Of a stretch of DNA of 5,570 bases, positions 5,404 to 5,570 are shown piece by piece. Origin of the DNA: an uncultured Lachnospiraceae bacterium (GTDB lineage: Bacteria > Bacillota > Clostridia > Lachnospirales > Lachnospiraceae); contig CAJOLO010000202.1 in assembly GCA_905235345.1 (NCBI GenBank), positions 1-5,570 on the forward strand, in the 5' to 3' direction. How positions within the stretch are numbered: position 1 is the first letter of the stretch; the number at the start of each line of letters is the position of its first letter. The position numbers and the translations under genes were made by a program. The notes below the pieces were generated by a model. That model saw only the letters and a program-made list of their open reading frames with translations. It made no database searches and was not told the DNA's origin.

Positions 5404-5570
5404 TCACTGAATGCCTGTTCAATACTTACATCTCCATAATAATATGTAATTATTTCCTCCATGCTCTTTCCTTTTTCCGCCATTGAGTTCGCTCCATACT
5501 GCGAAACCCCCATACAGCTTCCCTTTCCAAGACACACAAATCTTATACCGTCATCCATATTCTCCACATA
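5400..5570 (-). CDS. spoIID: Stage II sporulation protein D (SpoIID/LytB), C-terminal part
   Basis: The last 56 codons of a gene that continues past the right edge of the window. The tail carries the SpoIID/LytB signature: GVSQYGANSMAEKGKSMEEIITYYYGDV matches the family end pattern (G-x-SQ-x-GA-x-x-MA-x-x-G-x-S-x-EEI followed by a YY doublet), given here only as a pattern. SpoIID is a membrane-anchored lytic transglycosylase that degrades septal peptidoglycan during engulfment, together with SpoIIM and SpoIIP. The stretch before SQYGA is usually GxGHGVGMSQ. Here it reads GKGSCMGVSQ, so the conserved His is Ser and the next Gly is Cys. The catalytic Glu region lies outside the window. The next genes on the strand, an L,D-transpeptidase and a SpoIIQ-like protein, fit an engulfment locus. 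A LytB-type amidase enhancer is the alternative reading. Identification rests on a short segment plus context. Confidence 0.82.
   Translation of the reverse strand, partial: YVENMDDGIRFVCLGKGSCMGVSQYGANSMAEKGKSMEEIITYYYGDVSIEQAFSD

Noticed and set aside
1..5570. Mobile element, phage or defence system
   Set aside because: No transposase, integrase, flanking terminal repeats, duplicated target sites or defence-type proteins are visible; all genes look like chromosomal housekeeping or sporulation and envelope functions.

Overview
The window looks like chromosomal DNA of a low-GC, spore-former-type Clostridia, most likely a Lachnospiraceae-like Firmicute. The grounds are the AT-rich intergenic DNA, strong AAGGAG-type ribosome sites, sigma-A-like promoters, a YkuD plus Ig-like surface protein, a Clostridia-style Y-family polymerase (DVNNAFLSW), and the C-terminus of SpoIID followed by a SpoIIQ-like M23 protein. 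This assignment is inferred from sequence features, not from a database match.

Left part (1-980): a minus-strand tRNA-Pro with anticodon AGG (76-150) has its own promoter and terminator. Divergent from it, on the plus strand, is a single-domain HD alarmone-hydrolase-like gene (433-879). Convergent to that gene is a Y-family DNA polymerase (981-2171, minus), which has its own promoter and no visible LexA box.

Middle (2172-2836): a bidirectional-looking terminator at 2288-2316, then an acyl carrier protein gene on the minus strand (2342-2558). The acpP reading frame is broken. Reading both halves gives a textbook ACP of 27 + 44 residues, but the six codons just before the phosphopantetheine serine are replaced by one base, a net loss of 17 nt. 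The gene keeps a strong consensus promoter and a good ribosome site, and its long AT-rich leader contains two inverted repeats.

Right part (2786-5570), all minus strand and transcribed right to left: the last 56 codons of a SpoIID-type protein, a membrane-anchored L,D-transpeptidase with Ig-like repeats (3862-5325), and a membrane-anchored M23/LytM protein (2837-3757) that has lost nearly all metal and catalytic residues, followed by a terminator. SpoIID next to SpoIIQ is the classical engulfment neighbourhood of Firmicutes. Here an L,D-transpeptidase sits between them and the LytM domain is a pseudoenzyme. I read the locus as a variant engulfment or envelope-remodelling cassette. A hairpin that takes in part of the ribosome site precedes the SpoIIQ-like gene.

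The observations most worth a second look are the acpP deletion, the SpoIID / L,D-transpeptidase / degenerate LytM arrangement, the hairpin over the ribosome site, and the A34-type proline tRNA.
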